From Candidatus Omnitrophota bacterium (lineage in GTDB: Bacteria; Omnitrophota; Gorgyraeia; Gygaellales; Profunditerraquicolaceae), in NCBI GenBank assembly GCA_030691865.1, contig JAUYDL010000054.1, positions 1 to 56,203 on the forward strand: 56,203 nt of DNA, written 5' to 3'. Below, piece by piece: positions 32,284 through 40,669 of this stretch (positions are counted from its first letter, which is position 1; each line of letters begins with the position of its first letter). The translations under genes and the position numbers were made by a program. The notes under the pieces are model-generated. The model saw only the letters and a list, made by a program, of their open reading frames with translations. It was not told where the DNA came from and ran no database searches.

Positions 32284-32586
32284 TTAAGCCTTGGGAGCAG
32301 CCTTAGGAGCAGCAGCCTTAGGAACAGCAGCCTTGGCATCCTTTGCTCCAGCAGCAGCCTTAGGGGCAGCAGCCGGTGCACCCTCTTCTGTAGTCGTGGC
32401 AGCCTTCTCAACCTTCTCTTTTTTAATCTTAATCCTTAAGGTCTTGATCTTGGGTAAACCATAGACCGAATCCCCTTGTTTCCAATTACCTTTTTCCTGC
32501 ATCTGCCTGATGCGCTCAATACGTTTTAATACCGAGCGGGTCTTTTTGTCCTTTTCCGAAATAGTTAATGACGGATGTATTGACAT
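32284..32586 (-). CDS. Small basic protein of the PVC type with Ala/Lys/Pro tail
   Basis: 100 residues from the ATG at 32586 (AGGAGG 13 bases upstream); the longer frame is rejected. MSIHPSLTISEKDKKTRSVL followed by KRIERIRQMQEKGNW and DSVYGLPKIKTLRIKIKKEK is the signature of the small basic protein family known in Chlamydiae, Verrucomicrobia and relatives (TIGR04137-like). Its tail (about 68-100) is a low-complexity run of Ala, Lys and Pro repeats, not part of the family core. Function unknown; highly basic, so probably RNA or ribosome associated. A useful taxonomic marker. Confidence 0.85.
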   Translation of the reverse strand: MSIHPSLTISEKDKKTRSVLKRIERIRQMQEKGNWKQGDSVYGLPKIKTLRIKIKKEKVEKAATTTEEGAPAAAPKAAAGAKDAKAAVPKAAAPKAAPKA

Positions 32587-32588
32587 GT

Positions 32589-33032
32589 TTATAGCCTCCT
32601 TATACGGCAACTCGCGTAGGTTCTCTGCAACTGGATCAGCAAAGGTTGCGCGCTCTCTTGATTAGAAAATTTGCCTACGCACAAAATAATATAATCTCCT
32701 TTAGCAAAAGCCATCGGAGTTAATCCTTCTTTTAGTAACAACTGAACTTCGGATAAAGCAAGTTGCTTGTTTTTAAAAGTTGCCACTTGAATAGTATAGC
32801 CAGCCTGATCTGTGGTATTATTTTTAACCCAGGCAACACGTTTTCCTTTTTCCACCCCCAAAGAAAAAGAAATAATACCAGTTAAAGCCAGGCCCATGAT
32901 TAAAAGCATAACTTTTTCATATCCCCGGATACGTAAAAAAAACGGATTTTTATGGCTGCGCGGCTTATATTGCCCGCTATTCTCACCCGGAGAAAAAAGT
33001 TCAGATTGTGAATAATCCTGCTTTTCTACCAT
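32589..33032 (-). CDS. SPOR domain membrane protein
   Basis: 147 residues. Short cytoplasmic part (1-38), one transmembrane helix (about 39-60), then a SPOR domain (about 77-147): GYTIQVATFKNKQLALSEVQLL, MAFAKGDYIILCVGKFSNQESAQPLLIQL. SPOR domains bind denuded glycan at division sites. The domain begins only about 17 residues after the membrane, an unusually short linker. It ends two bases before the small basic protein gene starts. Confidence 0.88.
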   Translation of the reverse strand: MVEKQDYSQSELFSPGENSGQYKPRSHKNPFFLRIRGYEKVMLLIMGLALTGIISFSLGVEKGKRVAWVKNNTTDQAGYTIQVATFKNKQLALSEVQLLLKEGLTPMAFAKGDYIILCVGKFSNQESAQPLLIQLQRTYASCRIRRL

Positions 33033-33048
33033 AAACTAATATTATTAC

Positions 33049-34116
33049 TCAAGAGCCATCCTGCTCCAAGTAAACTTTCTTATTGAACTTTTTAATTACC
33101 TTTAAGAAGGCCTCAACTATTTTAGGATCAAATTGCGTGCCGCTCTTTCTCTTTATTTCTTTTATCGCTGAAGCAATATCCATTCTCTGGCGGTACGGCC
33201 GGCCATAAACCATAGCCTCAAAGGCATCGACCACCGACATAATCCGCGCGCCCAAAGGAATCTGGCCGCCTTTGAGTTGCGAAGGGTAACCGGTCCCATT
33301 ATATTTCTCATGATGATACATAATGATCGGAATAGCCGGACGTAAAATTTGTAAAGGCCTTAAAATCTGCGCCCCTTTAACCGGGTGCTTTTTAATAATA
33401 TCATACTCCTCACTAGTTAGCTTAGTGGTCTTAGTTAATATCGACACCGGAATATCCACTTTTCCGGCATCATGCAAGAGGCTGGCGTATTTAAGGCTTT
33501 GCAGCTGTTTCTCATTTAAATGAATTTCAGAACCCAATGCGCAAACCAGCTTACTAAAATGCGGTGAATGTGTGTAGTCCCGGGAAACATGGGTATTCAA
33601 AAACGTGACCAAAGATTTAATACTGCCAAAAACTATGCGTTGTTGTTCCTCGTAAAGTTGCATGTTCTTAATCCCGATCACCGCCTGCTCGCCCATAGTC
33701 ATCAGCATTTCCTGGTCAAACAGGTCAAACGGGTGAGTTGGCTTAGTGCGTTTGATAATCGTAAAACCCATAAGATCTTCAGAAATAAGCGGAATACCTA
33801 AAAGATTGCCTTTTCTGACAGCCGAGGAACCTTTGATGATTTTTTCTTCAACCCTGCCGCTGATTTTAGTCTTTTTATAAACCACCAGTTTCTTATTATC
33901 ATTAATCGTGCATTTGATAATAGAATATTTTTTATTGGGATCCAATAAAACGATTAAGCAATATTGGGCATTAAAAAATTGGCAAAATAGGCGGCCCATG
34001 CGGCTGATTAACTCATTAACCTCATAGGTAGAGTTAAGTAGGCGGTAAATACTATGCACCGCGGAAATTAAAAATCTATACTTTTTCGTAGGGGTTGAAT
34101 AATTTTTTATACTCAT
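33049..34116 (-). CDS. GAF-HD-GYP protein, predicted cyclic di-GMP phosphodiesterase
   Basis: 355 residues. N-terminal GAF-type sensor (about 10-160) with ISRMGRLFCQFFNAQYCLIVLLD, then an HD-GYP domain (about 165-350). Metal and catalytic motifs are complete: LLHDAGKVDIP, HHEKYNGTGYP, LGARIMSVVDAFEAM and FDPKIVEAFLKV. Hydrolyses cyclic di-GMP. The GAF ligand is unknown. The start overlaps the end of dgt by 41 bases; the first ten codons are therefore less certain. Confidence 0.9.
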   Translation of the reverse strand: MSIKNYSTPTKKYRFLISAVHSIYRLLNSTYEVNELISRMGRLFCQFFNAQYCLIVLLDPNKKYSIIKCTINDNKKLVVYKKTKISGRVEEKIIKGSSAVRKGNLLGIPLISEDLMGFTIIKRTKPTHPFDLFDQEMLMTMGEQAVIGIKNMQLYEEQQRIVFGSIKSLVTFLNTHVSRDYTHSPHFSKLVCALGSEIHLNEKQLQSLKYASLLHDAGKVDIPVSILTKTTKLTSEEYDIIKKHPVKGAQILRPLQILRPAIPIIMYHHEKYNGTGYPSQLKGGQIPLGARIMSVVDAFEAMVYGRPYRQRMDIASAIKEIKRKSGTQFDPKIVEAFLKVIKKFNKKVYLEQDGS

Positions 34117-35227
34117 CTAAAGCGTACCGGTCAGTCATACCGGCGATATAATCACAAACTACCCGCTTTACTCCACCTTGAGGAATCCTACGCTGTATCT
34201 CAGGGGGCATCTGTGCGGGACGTTTGAGGTATTCAATAAATAATTCCCGAATAAAACGCTTGGCCTTAGTGCTCATGCGCACAACCCGGTAATGATGGTA
34301 AAGCTTCTGCATGAGAAACTGCCTAAGCGGCTTTCTTAACTGCTTAATCTTGCTACTAAAATCTACTATCTTACAATCGATCTTTCCAACATCGGTATAT
34401 TTTTTGATCTTGCGCCGGGAAATCTCTGATTGCGTATGCGCAATTAGATCCGTGACCTGTAAATCAATTAAGCCGCGGATAATCAAATACTTCCGACTAC
34501 TTGGGTTAATTTTAGCATATTTCTGATTGATCAAGCGATTTATTTTTTGCCAAATCTCTAGGCCCTCCAGATCACTCTGGCTGATCAGCCCGGAGGTAAG
34601 GCCATCATCCAGATCATGATTATCATAAGCAATCTCATCAGCCACATCCACTACTTGAGTCTCTAGCGTCGGCATTTTCTTAGGGGAAAACTCTTTGATC
34701 GCCACCGCAATATCAAAAACCGAAGAGTGTTTCACGATCCCTTCTCTTACCTCCCAACTTAAATTCAAGCCCGGAAATTCCGGATAACGCTCCTCAAGGA
34801 AATCCACTACCCTTAAGCCCTGGAGATTATGATTAAACCCCCCGGCTTTAGCCATTAATTCGTCCAGCACCTCTTCCCCGGAGTGGCCAAAAGGTGTATG
34901 CCCCAAATCATGAGCCAAGGCAATGGCTTCAGTTAAATCCATATTTAAACTTAAAGCGCATGCGATGGTCCGGGCAATCTGAGAAACCTCAATACTATGC
35001 GTCAGTCGCGTGCGGTAATAATCACCTTCGTGATTTACAAAAACCTGGGTTTTATACTCTAACCTCCTAAAAGCTGCCGAGTGAATAATGCGGTCCCGGT
35101 CACGCTGATAACATGACCGATATGCATGCTCATCTTCTTGATGCGCCCGGCCGCGGGAATCGCAACTTTTCATCGCATAAGGAGCAAGAAACTTATTTTC
35201 AAATTCGTTAATTTTATGCATGGGCAT
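34076..35227 (-). CDS. dgt: Deoxyguanosinetriphosphate triphosphohydrolase-like protein
   Basis: 383 residues. HD motif residues are in FRRLEYKTQVFVNHEGDYYRTRLTHSIEVSQIAR and ALAHDLGHTPFGHSGE, and the start SCDSRGRAHQEDEHAYRSCYQRDRDRIIHS is the family N-terminus. Type 2 enzymes of this length hydrolyse several dNTPs to deoxynucleoside and triphosphate. Overlaps the HIT gene upstream by 14 bases and the HD-GYP gene downstream by 41 bases. Confidence 0.95.
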   Translation of the reverse strand: MPMHKINEFENKFLAPYAMKSCDSRGRAHQEDEHAYRSCYQRDRDRIIHSAAFRRLEYKTQVFVNHEGDYYRTRLTHSIEVSQIARTIACALSLNMDLTEAIALAHDLGHTPFGHSGEEVLDELMAKAGGFNHNLQGLRVVDFLEERYPEFPGLNLSWEVREGIVKHSSVFDIAVAIKEFSPKKMPTLETQVVDVADEIAYDNHDLDDGLTSGLISQSDLEGLEIWQKINRLINQKYAKINPSSRKYLIIRGLIDLQVTDLIAHTQSEISRRKIKKYTDVGKIDCKIVDFSSKIKQLRKPLRQFLMQKLYHHYRVVRMSTKAKRFIRELFIEYLKRPAQMPPEIQRRIPQGGVKRVVCDYIAGMTDRYALDEYKKLFNPYEKV

Positions 35228-35684
35228 CCTTTAATCGTTTAGACAACTCCTCCAGTGACTGTGAGATAACCTTAGTGTTGCCGATTACCGGCATAAAATT
35301 AGTGTCCCCCGCCCAGCGTGGCACAATATGCAAATGCAGATGCCCGGTAATTCCTGCACCTGCCTGGCAGCTAAGATTAAAACCTATATTATAGCCTTGC
35401 GGCTTTAAAACTTTTTGCAACAACCTCTTAGCTCGCTTCAAAGATTTAAACATATCCAGGATCTCTTCTTCGTTCATCAGCTCTATATCCGCAATATGCC
35501 GCAGCGGAGAAACTAAAAGATGGCCATTATTATATGGATAGATATTCAACAAACAAATAGATTTTTTTGTTTTAAAGATTACATAATCATGAAGCTTGCT
35601 TTTCTTGGCCCGGCAAAAAATACAGCCTTGCGGCCGATTTCTCCTGATATAATTAATTCTCCAAGGGGCCCAAAGTTTATCCAT
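35214..35684 (-). CDS. HIT family nucleotide hydrolase/transferase
   Basis: 156 residues. MDKLWAPWRINYIRR and CIFC open the chain as in Ap4A-phosphorylase-like HIT proteins. The triad is in HLHLHIVPRWAGDTNFMPV. A pair of Cys (CIFC) with other ligands could hold zinc. Likely acts on adenylylated or dinucleoside polyphosphate substrates. One base after the phosphoesterase stop. Confidence 0.93.
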   Translation of the reverse strand: MDKLWAPWRINYIRRNRPQGCIFCRAKKSKLHDYVIFKTKKSICLLNIYPYNNGHLLVSPLRHIADIELMNEEEILDMFKSLKRAKRLLQKVLKPQGYNIGFNLSCQAGAGITGHLHLHIVPRWAGDTNFMPVIGNTKVISQSLEELSKRLKDAHA

Positions 35685-35685
35685 T

Positions 35686-36267
35686 TTAAATTTTTATTAT
35701 CTTAGCCTCAATCTCACTCTGGCTATCGCAAGTCAAATCAGGATTGGCTAACCTTTTCTTTAATTCAATTATCCCGTAAGAATTATACGCAGCGCTAAGG
35801 TCAGTGGCGCTTCCGGGGTTAAAAAATAGTATGCCGCCTATTCTTTCATTCATCGGTTTATGCGAGTGGCCAAAAATAATCAGGTCACAATCATCTTCCT
35901 TAAAAGCATCTTTAAGCAGTTCCGGAAGATTCAACGGAGCCCCAGATCCATGCATCAGACCCACTCTGTACCCAAGAATCTCCAAAACCTGCTTTACCGG
36001 ATACTTTTTCTTCACCGCCTGCTGATCCATATTCCCGACTACCACCACAACTTCTGCGCATACGGACTTTAATTCATCAATTACCCCTAAACCTACCATG
36101 TCTCCGGCATGGATAATTAAATCTACATGCTTAAAAGCATCCAAAACTACCTGGGGGATATGCTCACCTCTATCCGGAATATGTGTGTCCGAAATTACGC
36201 CAATTCTTACGCCATTAATATGATCCGGGGAATTACTCATCTCGCTAAAGTTTATAACCTGACTCAT
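35686..36267 (-). CDS. YfcE/MJ0936-type metallophosphoesterase
   Basis: 193 residues. Metal motifs in order: GVISDTHIPDRG, IIHAGDMVGLGVIDEL, VVVVGNMDQQAVKKKYP, GLMHGSGAP and IIFGHSHKPMNERIGGILFFNPGS. A small phosphodiesterase fold of the YfcE family; the natural substrate is unknown. First 18 residues (MSQVINFSEMSNSPDHIN) are extra compared with the family, so an internal start is possible. Overlaps the ATPase stop by four bases. Confidence 0.93.
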   Translation of the reverse strand: MSQVINFSEMSNSPDHINGVRIGVISDTHIPDRGEHIPQVVLDAFKHVDLIIHAGDMVGLGVIDELKSVCAEVVVVVGNMDQQAVKKKYPVKQVLEILGYRVGLMHGSGAPLNLPELLKDAFKEDDCDLIIFGHSHKPMNERIGGILFFNPGSATDLSAAYNSYGIIELKKRLANPDLTCDSQSEIEAKIIKI

Positions 36268-37901
36268 GCAATTACCCGTGGCTTAGAAAATAAATCTAAA
36301 ATCTGATTTAAACTGTTTAAGTCCCAGGTCCAGATCTTCTCTTCCAACGCTCTTAGCCTGGCATTTGGGTCAACTTCCTTCAGAGTAATCATAATCTTAC
36401 GCTGCGATTTATGATGATATCTTTTACATTCCTTTGAAAACTCCGTGATATCCTGCTCAGTAAGCGCATCAGATTTAATCGCCATAATCCACAGCGCATT
36501 GCTAGAACGGCCCAATAAACCGTCTTTTAAAAAACGCTGGCCAAATATCAACGGCTTTACCTCGCGAAAGTGGTGCAGCCGGATCTTTTTACGTTCAATC
36601 TGTACAAGATCATCCTCAAATAGCTGCAATAGTTCCCAAACACGGTTAGCCAACGGTTTAGTCGACTGTTTGGCAAACTCCTGGATAAGCTCCTGGATGT
36701 TATCCCGGAACTTTTCTTTTTGATTCTTAGCGTCAAATGATAATGAACGCATCTTCTCCTGATAAACAAAACGCACCCAGTAGGCAAATAATCGGTCGCT
36801 AATTTTAAGAAAATCTCCGCTGCGGGTAATCGCATCCAGCTCTAGAAGATAATTAATCCTGATCCCCAGATCCTTTTTTTGCTTATGTAAGATATGGGCG
36901 ATATCTTTAATGCGATTGCGTCCGGAGGCAATCAAATAAAATATGGAAACATAATCATTGCTGGCGCCTACATCTAGAAAACGCTTAATATAATTAGAGA
37001 ATCTCTGATTAAGAATCCCCGAAGTATTAAATAACAGATCCTCAAGGATATCCGCTAAATTCACCACCACATCCGTTTGGCTTTGGCCATTGGAGGCCAA
37101 ACCATTGTCTTGTGGCTTATTAGATAAGGCATCAGTGATCAACTCCAGGTATAAGGGGTAACCGCCGGTAAAGTTAATAATGAAATCTTTTAACTGCGGA
37201 TTTAACTTTAAGCCGCCAATGTGCTGATCCAGATAGCGGCCACTAGTATGAATATCAAATGGCTCAATAGTAATAATCTCAAAATTGCCAAACAACAAAG
37301 AAAGCTGCTTAGAGAGGATAACCCGAGTTTTAAACATCCTGGAGCTGGCCAGGCAATAAAGTGTATTTTTCTGTACAATGAGCAGCTTACTCCACACCCG
37401 GTATAAATTTTTTACCCCAATATCCTCCAAATTATGAAATTCATCTAAAAACAAAACCGTAAATTTACCGGTTTCCTGATTAATTAACTCCGGGAGATTA
37501 AAAAGCTCGGTAACAATATTTATCTTCTTCCTCCGGGAAAGCTCATTAAGTATAAAATTTATTCTTGCGGTAGTATTGGGTATGTACCGGGAGGATTTGG
37601 CAACCAGATAATCCAGGTCTTCCTTTAAAGGCAGGCCGCTATTTAAGAGAAAATTATACAGTAACGCGCCGATGAATCTTCTAGCAAATCCTTCAAGAGA
37701 CTCAGGCCGTACCTCTAAATATACGGTAATAATTCTAGGATCGTAGAAGTTAGCCAGAAATTTAGAAATAATGCTGGTTTTTCCGACATTTTCATCGCCG
37801 ATAATAGCAATATTCTGCCGATAGCCTTCTTTTAGGCTGCTCACCCGCTTTTCTAATATCTGGATATAATTCTTGCGGTCAAAAAATTTGTCTTTTATCA
37901 T
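36264..37901 (-). CDS. Archaeal-type STAND-like ATPase with an in-frame repeat insertion
   Basis: 545 residues. Walker A GDENVGKTS (35-43), Walker B FTVLFLDEFHNL (about 145-156), sensor region LASSRMFK. A winged-helix part (about 310-370) follows, then a C-terminal nuclease-like region with RSSNALWIMAIKSDALTE near 460, as in DUF234-type proteins of this group. Around residues 261-274 the sequence KPQDNGLASNGQSQT is encoded by R3 copy B; similar ATPases would simply have a loop there. Role unknown; these ATPases are common in archaea and hyperthermophiles and may act in mobile-element or toxin contexts. Coupled to the gene upstream by a four-base overlap. Confidence 0.8.
   Translation of the reverse strand: MIKDKFFDRKNYIQILEKRVSSLKEGYRQNIAIIGDENVGKTSIISKFLANFYDPRIITVYLEVRPESLEGFARRFIGALLYNFLLNSGLPLKEDLDYLVAKSSRYIPNTTARINFILNELSRRKKINIVTELFNLPELINQETGKFTVLFLDEFHNLEDIGVKNLYRVWSKLLIVQKNTLYCLASSRMFKTRVILSKQLSLLFGNFEIITIEPFDIHTSGRYLDQHIGGLKLNPQLKDFIINFTGGYPLYLELITDALSNKPQDNGLASNGQSQTDVVVNLADILEDLLFNTSGILNQRFSNYIKRFLDVGASNDYVSIFYLIASGRNRIKDIAHILHKQKKDLGIRINYLLELDAITRSGDFLKISDRLFAYWVRFVYQEKMRSLSFDAKNQKEKFRDNIQELIQEFAKQSTKPLANRVWELLQLFEDDLVQIERKKIRLHHFREVKPLIFGQRFLKDGLLGRSSNALWIMAIKSDALTEQDITEFSKECKRYHHKSQRKIMITLKEVDPNARLRALEEKIWTWDLNSLNQILDLFSKPRVIA
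37079..37119. repeat. R3 palindromic element, copy B (in frame in the ATPase gene)
   Basis: Forty-one bases from GGCTTTGGCCATTGGAGG to TTGTGGCTTA. It differs from copy A at four positions, all T/C transitions. On the coding strand it gives KPQDNGLASNGQSQ, against KPQGDGLASNSQSH in copy A, so the same frame is used in both genes. Confidence 0.8.
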
Positions 37902-38566
37902 GATAGGTAAAATAGTGGATTCTGCGGCATGGCGCCTTTACGGATCTCAAAATGCAGATAGCTATTTTTATCTCTAATACTGGCACCCACCCGGCCAACC
38001 AACGCGCCCCTTTGCACGTTTTCTCCCGGTTGCACAAAAATCTCTGAAATTCTGGAATAAACACTACGCAGGCCGTCTCCATGGTCGATAATTATGGTTT
38101 TACCATAATTACCGAAACTATTAGAATAGAAAACTACCCTGCCGCTGCGGGTGGCCAGAATATCCGAGCCAGTTGGAGCCTGAATATTAATACCCTTATT
38201 GATTAAGTTGCGATAAGTGGAACCAAAACCGGCGATTACTCTACCACTTAACGGCCAGATAAAATCGTCTCCGCTAGCTACGCTAGATTTTATCGAAATA
38301 TTCTGCGTCCTTAAACGGCTAGGAATTAAAAGGACCTGGCCTATTTCAATAGCCGCAACTTCAGAAATATGATTGAGACGAATAATATCATCAAGATCTA
38401 CATCATAGAGCTTAGATATTCTCCAGAGTGTTTGGCCTGCTTCTATGCGGTGACGTACTCCTGGGACTCCTTGAGCCGAGACAGGTAAAGTCGGCCCGGT
38501 ATACGGGGGGACAGTCGCGCAACCTGCTATACCTAAAATCGCCAGTATTAAAATAATTTCTCTCAT
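37898..38566 (-). CDS. NlpD-like lipoprotein: LysM plus degenerate LytM/M23 domain
   Basis: 222 residues. Lipobox GIAGC (Cys16). LysM domain at about 37-82 (HRIEAGQTLWRISKLYDVDLDDII, IGQVLLIP). M23/LytM domain about 104-222 (IWPLSGRVIAGFGS, ILATRSGRVVFYSN, IIIDHGDGLRSVYSRI, GENVQRGALVGRVG, LHFEIRKG). The zinc ligands are lost: the usual HxGxD is NKGINI, and the HLHFE motif is YLHFE. Such degenerate LytM proteins (NlpD, EnvC) activate amidases at the division site instead of cutting the wall. Overlaps the ATPase gene start by four bases. Confidence 0.9.
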   Translation of the reverse strand: MREIILILAILGIAGCATVPPYTGPTLPVSAQGVPGVRHRIEAGQTLWRISKLYDVDLDDIIRLNHISEVAAIEIGQVLLIPSRLRTQNISIKSSVASGDDFIWPLSGRVIAGFGSTYRNLINKGINIQAPTGSDILATRSGRVVFYSNSFGNYGKTIIIDHGDGLRSVYSRISEIFVQPGENVQRGALVGRVGASIRDKNSYLHFEIRKGAMPQNPLFYLS

Positions 38567-38596
38567 CAGTCCTATCTACTACCTACCAACTACCTA

Positions 38597-38608
38597 CCTG
38601 CCGGCAGG
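38597..38608. repeat. Short palindrome CCTGCCGGCAGG
   Basis: Perfect 12-base palindrome with CTACCTA and CTAACTA flanks, related to the repeat at 19062-19081. It lies between the tRNA 3' end and the NlpD-like gene on the minus strand. Confidence 0.5.
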
Positions 38609-38626
38609 CTAACTACTGGTTTTAAA

Positions 38627-38697
38627 AGCGGATGAGCGGAATCGAACCGCCATATGCAGCTTGGGAAGCTGCCATTCTACCACTGAATTACACCCGC
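38627..38697 (-). tRNA. tRNA-Gly, anticodon CCC
   Basis: Minus strand, 71 bases, no encoded CCA (TTT follows the discriminator T). Acceptor GCGGGTG pairs with CATCCGC (one G-T pair). D arm ATTCAGTGGTAGAAT. Anticodon stem GCAGC/GCTGC encloses TTCCCAA, anticodon CCC. T arm GGCGG-TTCGATT-CCGCT. CCA must be added by a nucleotidyltransferase. An R2 hairpin lies 8 bases upstream. Confidence 0.95.
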
Positions 38698-38705
38698 GCA
38701 CAAGC

Positions 38706-38743
38706 GCGGCACCTGCGCAAATCCTTTAAGCGCAGGGTGCCGC
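38706..38743. repeat. R2 repeat, copy d
   Basis: GCGGCACCTGCGC (38706-38718) pairs with GCGCAGGGTGCCGC (38730-38743). The arm sequence differs from other R2 copies, but both arms changed together and pairing is kept. It lies between the thiC stop and the tRNA gene. Confidence 0.8.
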
Positions 38744-38747
38744 AAAC

Positions 38748-40031
38748 TTATCTTTTATTACAATCCTGCATCAATTTAATTGAACAATATTCTCCGCACA
38801 TCGTGCACACACTAGAAAGCTTTGGCTTACTGCTTAATCGATACGCCCTGGCCTTATCAGGATCAATGGATAACTTAATTTGTTTTTTCCAGTCCCGCGC
38901 CTGACGGGCAATCGAAATACTTTTATCCCAAGCAATTGCCAGTTTTCTGCGTTTGACTAAATCTCCGGCATGCGCGGCAATCCGGCAGGCAATTACCCCC
39001 TCCCGCACATCGCTGACTGTCGGATGACGCAAATGTTCAGCAGGGGTTACATAACAAAGAAAATCAGCGCCTACGCTGGCGGCAATTGCCCCTCCAATGG
39101 CCGAAGTAATATGATCATAGCCGGCAGCCACATCGGTAACTAAGGGCCCTAATACATAAAAAGGCGCGCCTGAGCAATATTTTTTCTCTAAAGCAATATT
39201 TTTTTCTATCTGATCCAGAGGAACATGGCCCGGCCCTTCAATCATCACCTGCACGCCTTGCGCCCTGGCGCGTTTAGCTAATGACCCCAGAATTTTTAAT
39301 TCCGCTATCTGCGCTTTATCCGTAGCATCTAAAATCGAACCCGGCCTCAACCCGTCGCCTAAACTCAGAGTTACATCATATTTATTGGCAATATCCAGAA
39401 TTTGATCAAAATGCGAATAAAAAGGATTTTCTTGCTTATGATATTTTATCCAACTGGCGATAATCGCTCCACCACGCGAAACCACCCCCATCAGCCGCTT
39501 ATGCTGCCTTAGTATCTTTAAGCTGCTTTGAGTTACTCCGCTATGTATAGTAAAAAAATCTACACCCTGTTTAGCCTGATCATTTAATACCTCCAGGACG
39601 TCCTGAGCGCTAAATTTAAGAAAATTTTTATTTTTTTCCTTCGCCCTCACTGCCACCTCATAAATCGGAACCGTGCCCACCGGCACAGTTGAGTGTTTTA
39701 AAACCTCTCTTCTTACCTTGGCAAGATTGCCCCCTACACTTAAATCCATCAGCGCATCCGCGCCATGCTTTATCGCTGTTTTAAGCTTTTGAATTTCATC
39801 AGCAATCCGGCATTTATCCGTAGAGGTGCCGATATTAGCATTAACCTTAGTAGACAAACCACTGCCCACAGCAATTGGCTTTTTTATTTTATGATTTATA
39901 TTTAAAGGTATGACTGCTTCTCCTAAGCGGATAAGGCGCATAAGCTCTTTAGGCTTAACTGCTTCCAGATGCGCGACCTTACGCATAAGAGGAGTAATAA
40001 TATTTTTCTTGGCGTATTCCAACTGTGTCAT
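38748..40031 (-). CDS. thiC: Phosphomethylpyrimidine synthase
   Basis: 427 residues, the short form found in anaerobes and archaea. The radical SAM cluster Cys are near the C-terminus: Cys409, Cys412 and Cys416 (CTMCGEYC). Other motifs: ADALMDLSVGGN, TIHSGVT, SLGDGLRPGS, VMIEGPGHVPLDQIE and FYVLGPLVTDVAAGYDHITSAIGG. Makes HMP phosphate from aminoimidazole ribotide. It overlaps thiE by four bases in an operon with thiD2-like, rfaE2 and gmhA genes. No TPP riboswitch is visible upstream of it or of the operon. Confidence 0.97.
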   Translation of the reverse strand: MTQLEYAKKNIITPLMRKVAHLEAVKPKELMRLIRLGEAVIPLNINHKIKKPIAVGSGLSTKVNANIGTSTDKCRIADEIQKLKTAIKHGADALMDLSVGGNLAKVRREVLKHSTVPVGTVPIYEVAVRAKEKNKNFLKFSAQDVLEVLNDQAKQGVDFFTIHSGVTQSSLKILRQHKRLMGVVSRGGAIIASWIKYHKQENPFYSHFDQILDIANKYDVTLSLGDGLRPGSILDATDKAQIAELKILGSLAKRARAQGVQVMIEGPGHVPLDQIEKNIALEKKYCSGAPFYVLGPLVTDVAAGYDHITSAIGGAIAASVGADFLCYVTPAEHLRHPTVSDVREGVIACRIAAHAGDLVKRRKLAIAWDKSISIARQARDWKKQIKLSIDPDKARAYRLSSKPKLSSVCTMCGEYCSIKLMQDCNKR

Positions 40032-40669
40032 AATTTTCTTAACCTTTTATAAAGCCGCTTAGCTGCTCCTTTAGGATCATCGGCTTCTAAAATCGCCCGG
40101 CAAACCGCAATACGCCTGATGCCGGCAGCAGTAATTCCTTTGATATTGCCTTCGCCAATATTGCCGATAGCAAAATAAGGTATTTTTATCTTAGCTTTTA
40201 ACTCTGTGGCTGCTTTTAAGCCAATGCCCGGACAACCAGGCTTAGTGGCAGTGGCATATATCGGACCGATACCAATATAATCTGCTCCTTCTTTTTGCGC
40301 TTTCAATGCCTGGCGCAGATTATGACAGGAAAGACCGATAATCTTATCTTTGCCTAATATCTTTCTGGCCTGCTTTAAGGATAAATCGTCCTGCCCCAAA
40401 TGCACACCGTCTGCACCACAGGCAACCGCTACATCCACATAATCATTAACGATAAAGAGCGTTTTAGTCAAACCTAAAAGTTTTGCCAGCTTAATCGCAA
40501 ACTTCAATACATCCGCTTTAGCGCTAGACTTATCCCTAAGCTGGATTAAGCCAATTTCTTTACCAGAAACTAAACTAATTATTTTTTTTAAAGAAAACCT
40601 GCTAAAACCGGGCCTATCTAGAATCAGATAAAGCTGAGATTTTTTTAAAAGACTCTTTCTCAATTTCAT
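40028..40669 (-). CDS. thiE: Thiamine-phosphate synthase
   Basis: 213 residues. Motifs LIQLRDKSS, LFIVNDYVDVAVACGADGVHLGQDDL, IIGLSCHN and YIGIGPIYATATKPGCPGIGL are the diphosphate-, Mg- and substrate-binding loops. Joins HMP diphosphate with the thiazole phosphate. The first codons overlap the ThiD2-like gene upstream by 56 bases, so the exact start is less certain; the core begins at about residue 12 (LYLILDRPG). Confidence 0.95.
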   Translation of the reverse strand: MKLRKSLLKKSQLYLILDRPGFSRFSLKKIISLVSGKEIGLIQLRDKSSAKADVLKFAIKLAKLLGLTKTLFIVNDYVDVAVACGADGVHLGQDDLSLKQARKILGKDKIIGLSCHNLRQALKAQKEGADYIGIGPIYATATKPGCPGIGLKAATELKAKIKIPYFAIGNIGEGNIKGITAAGIRRIAVCRAILEADDPKGAAKRLYKRLRKL

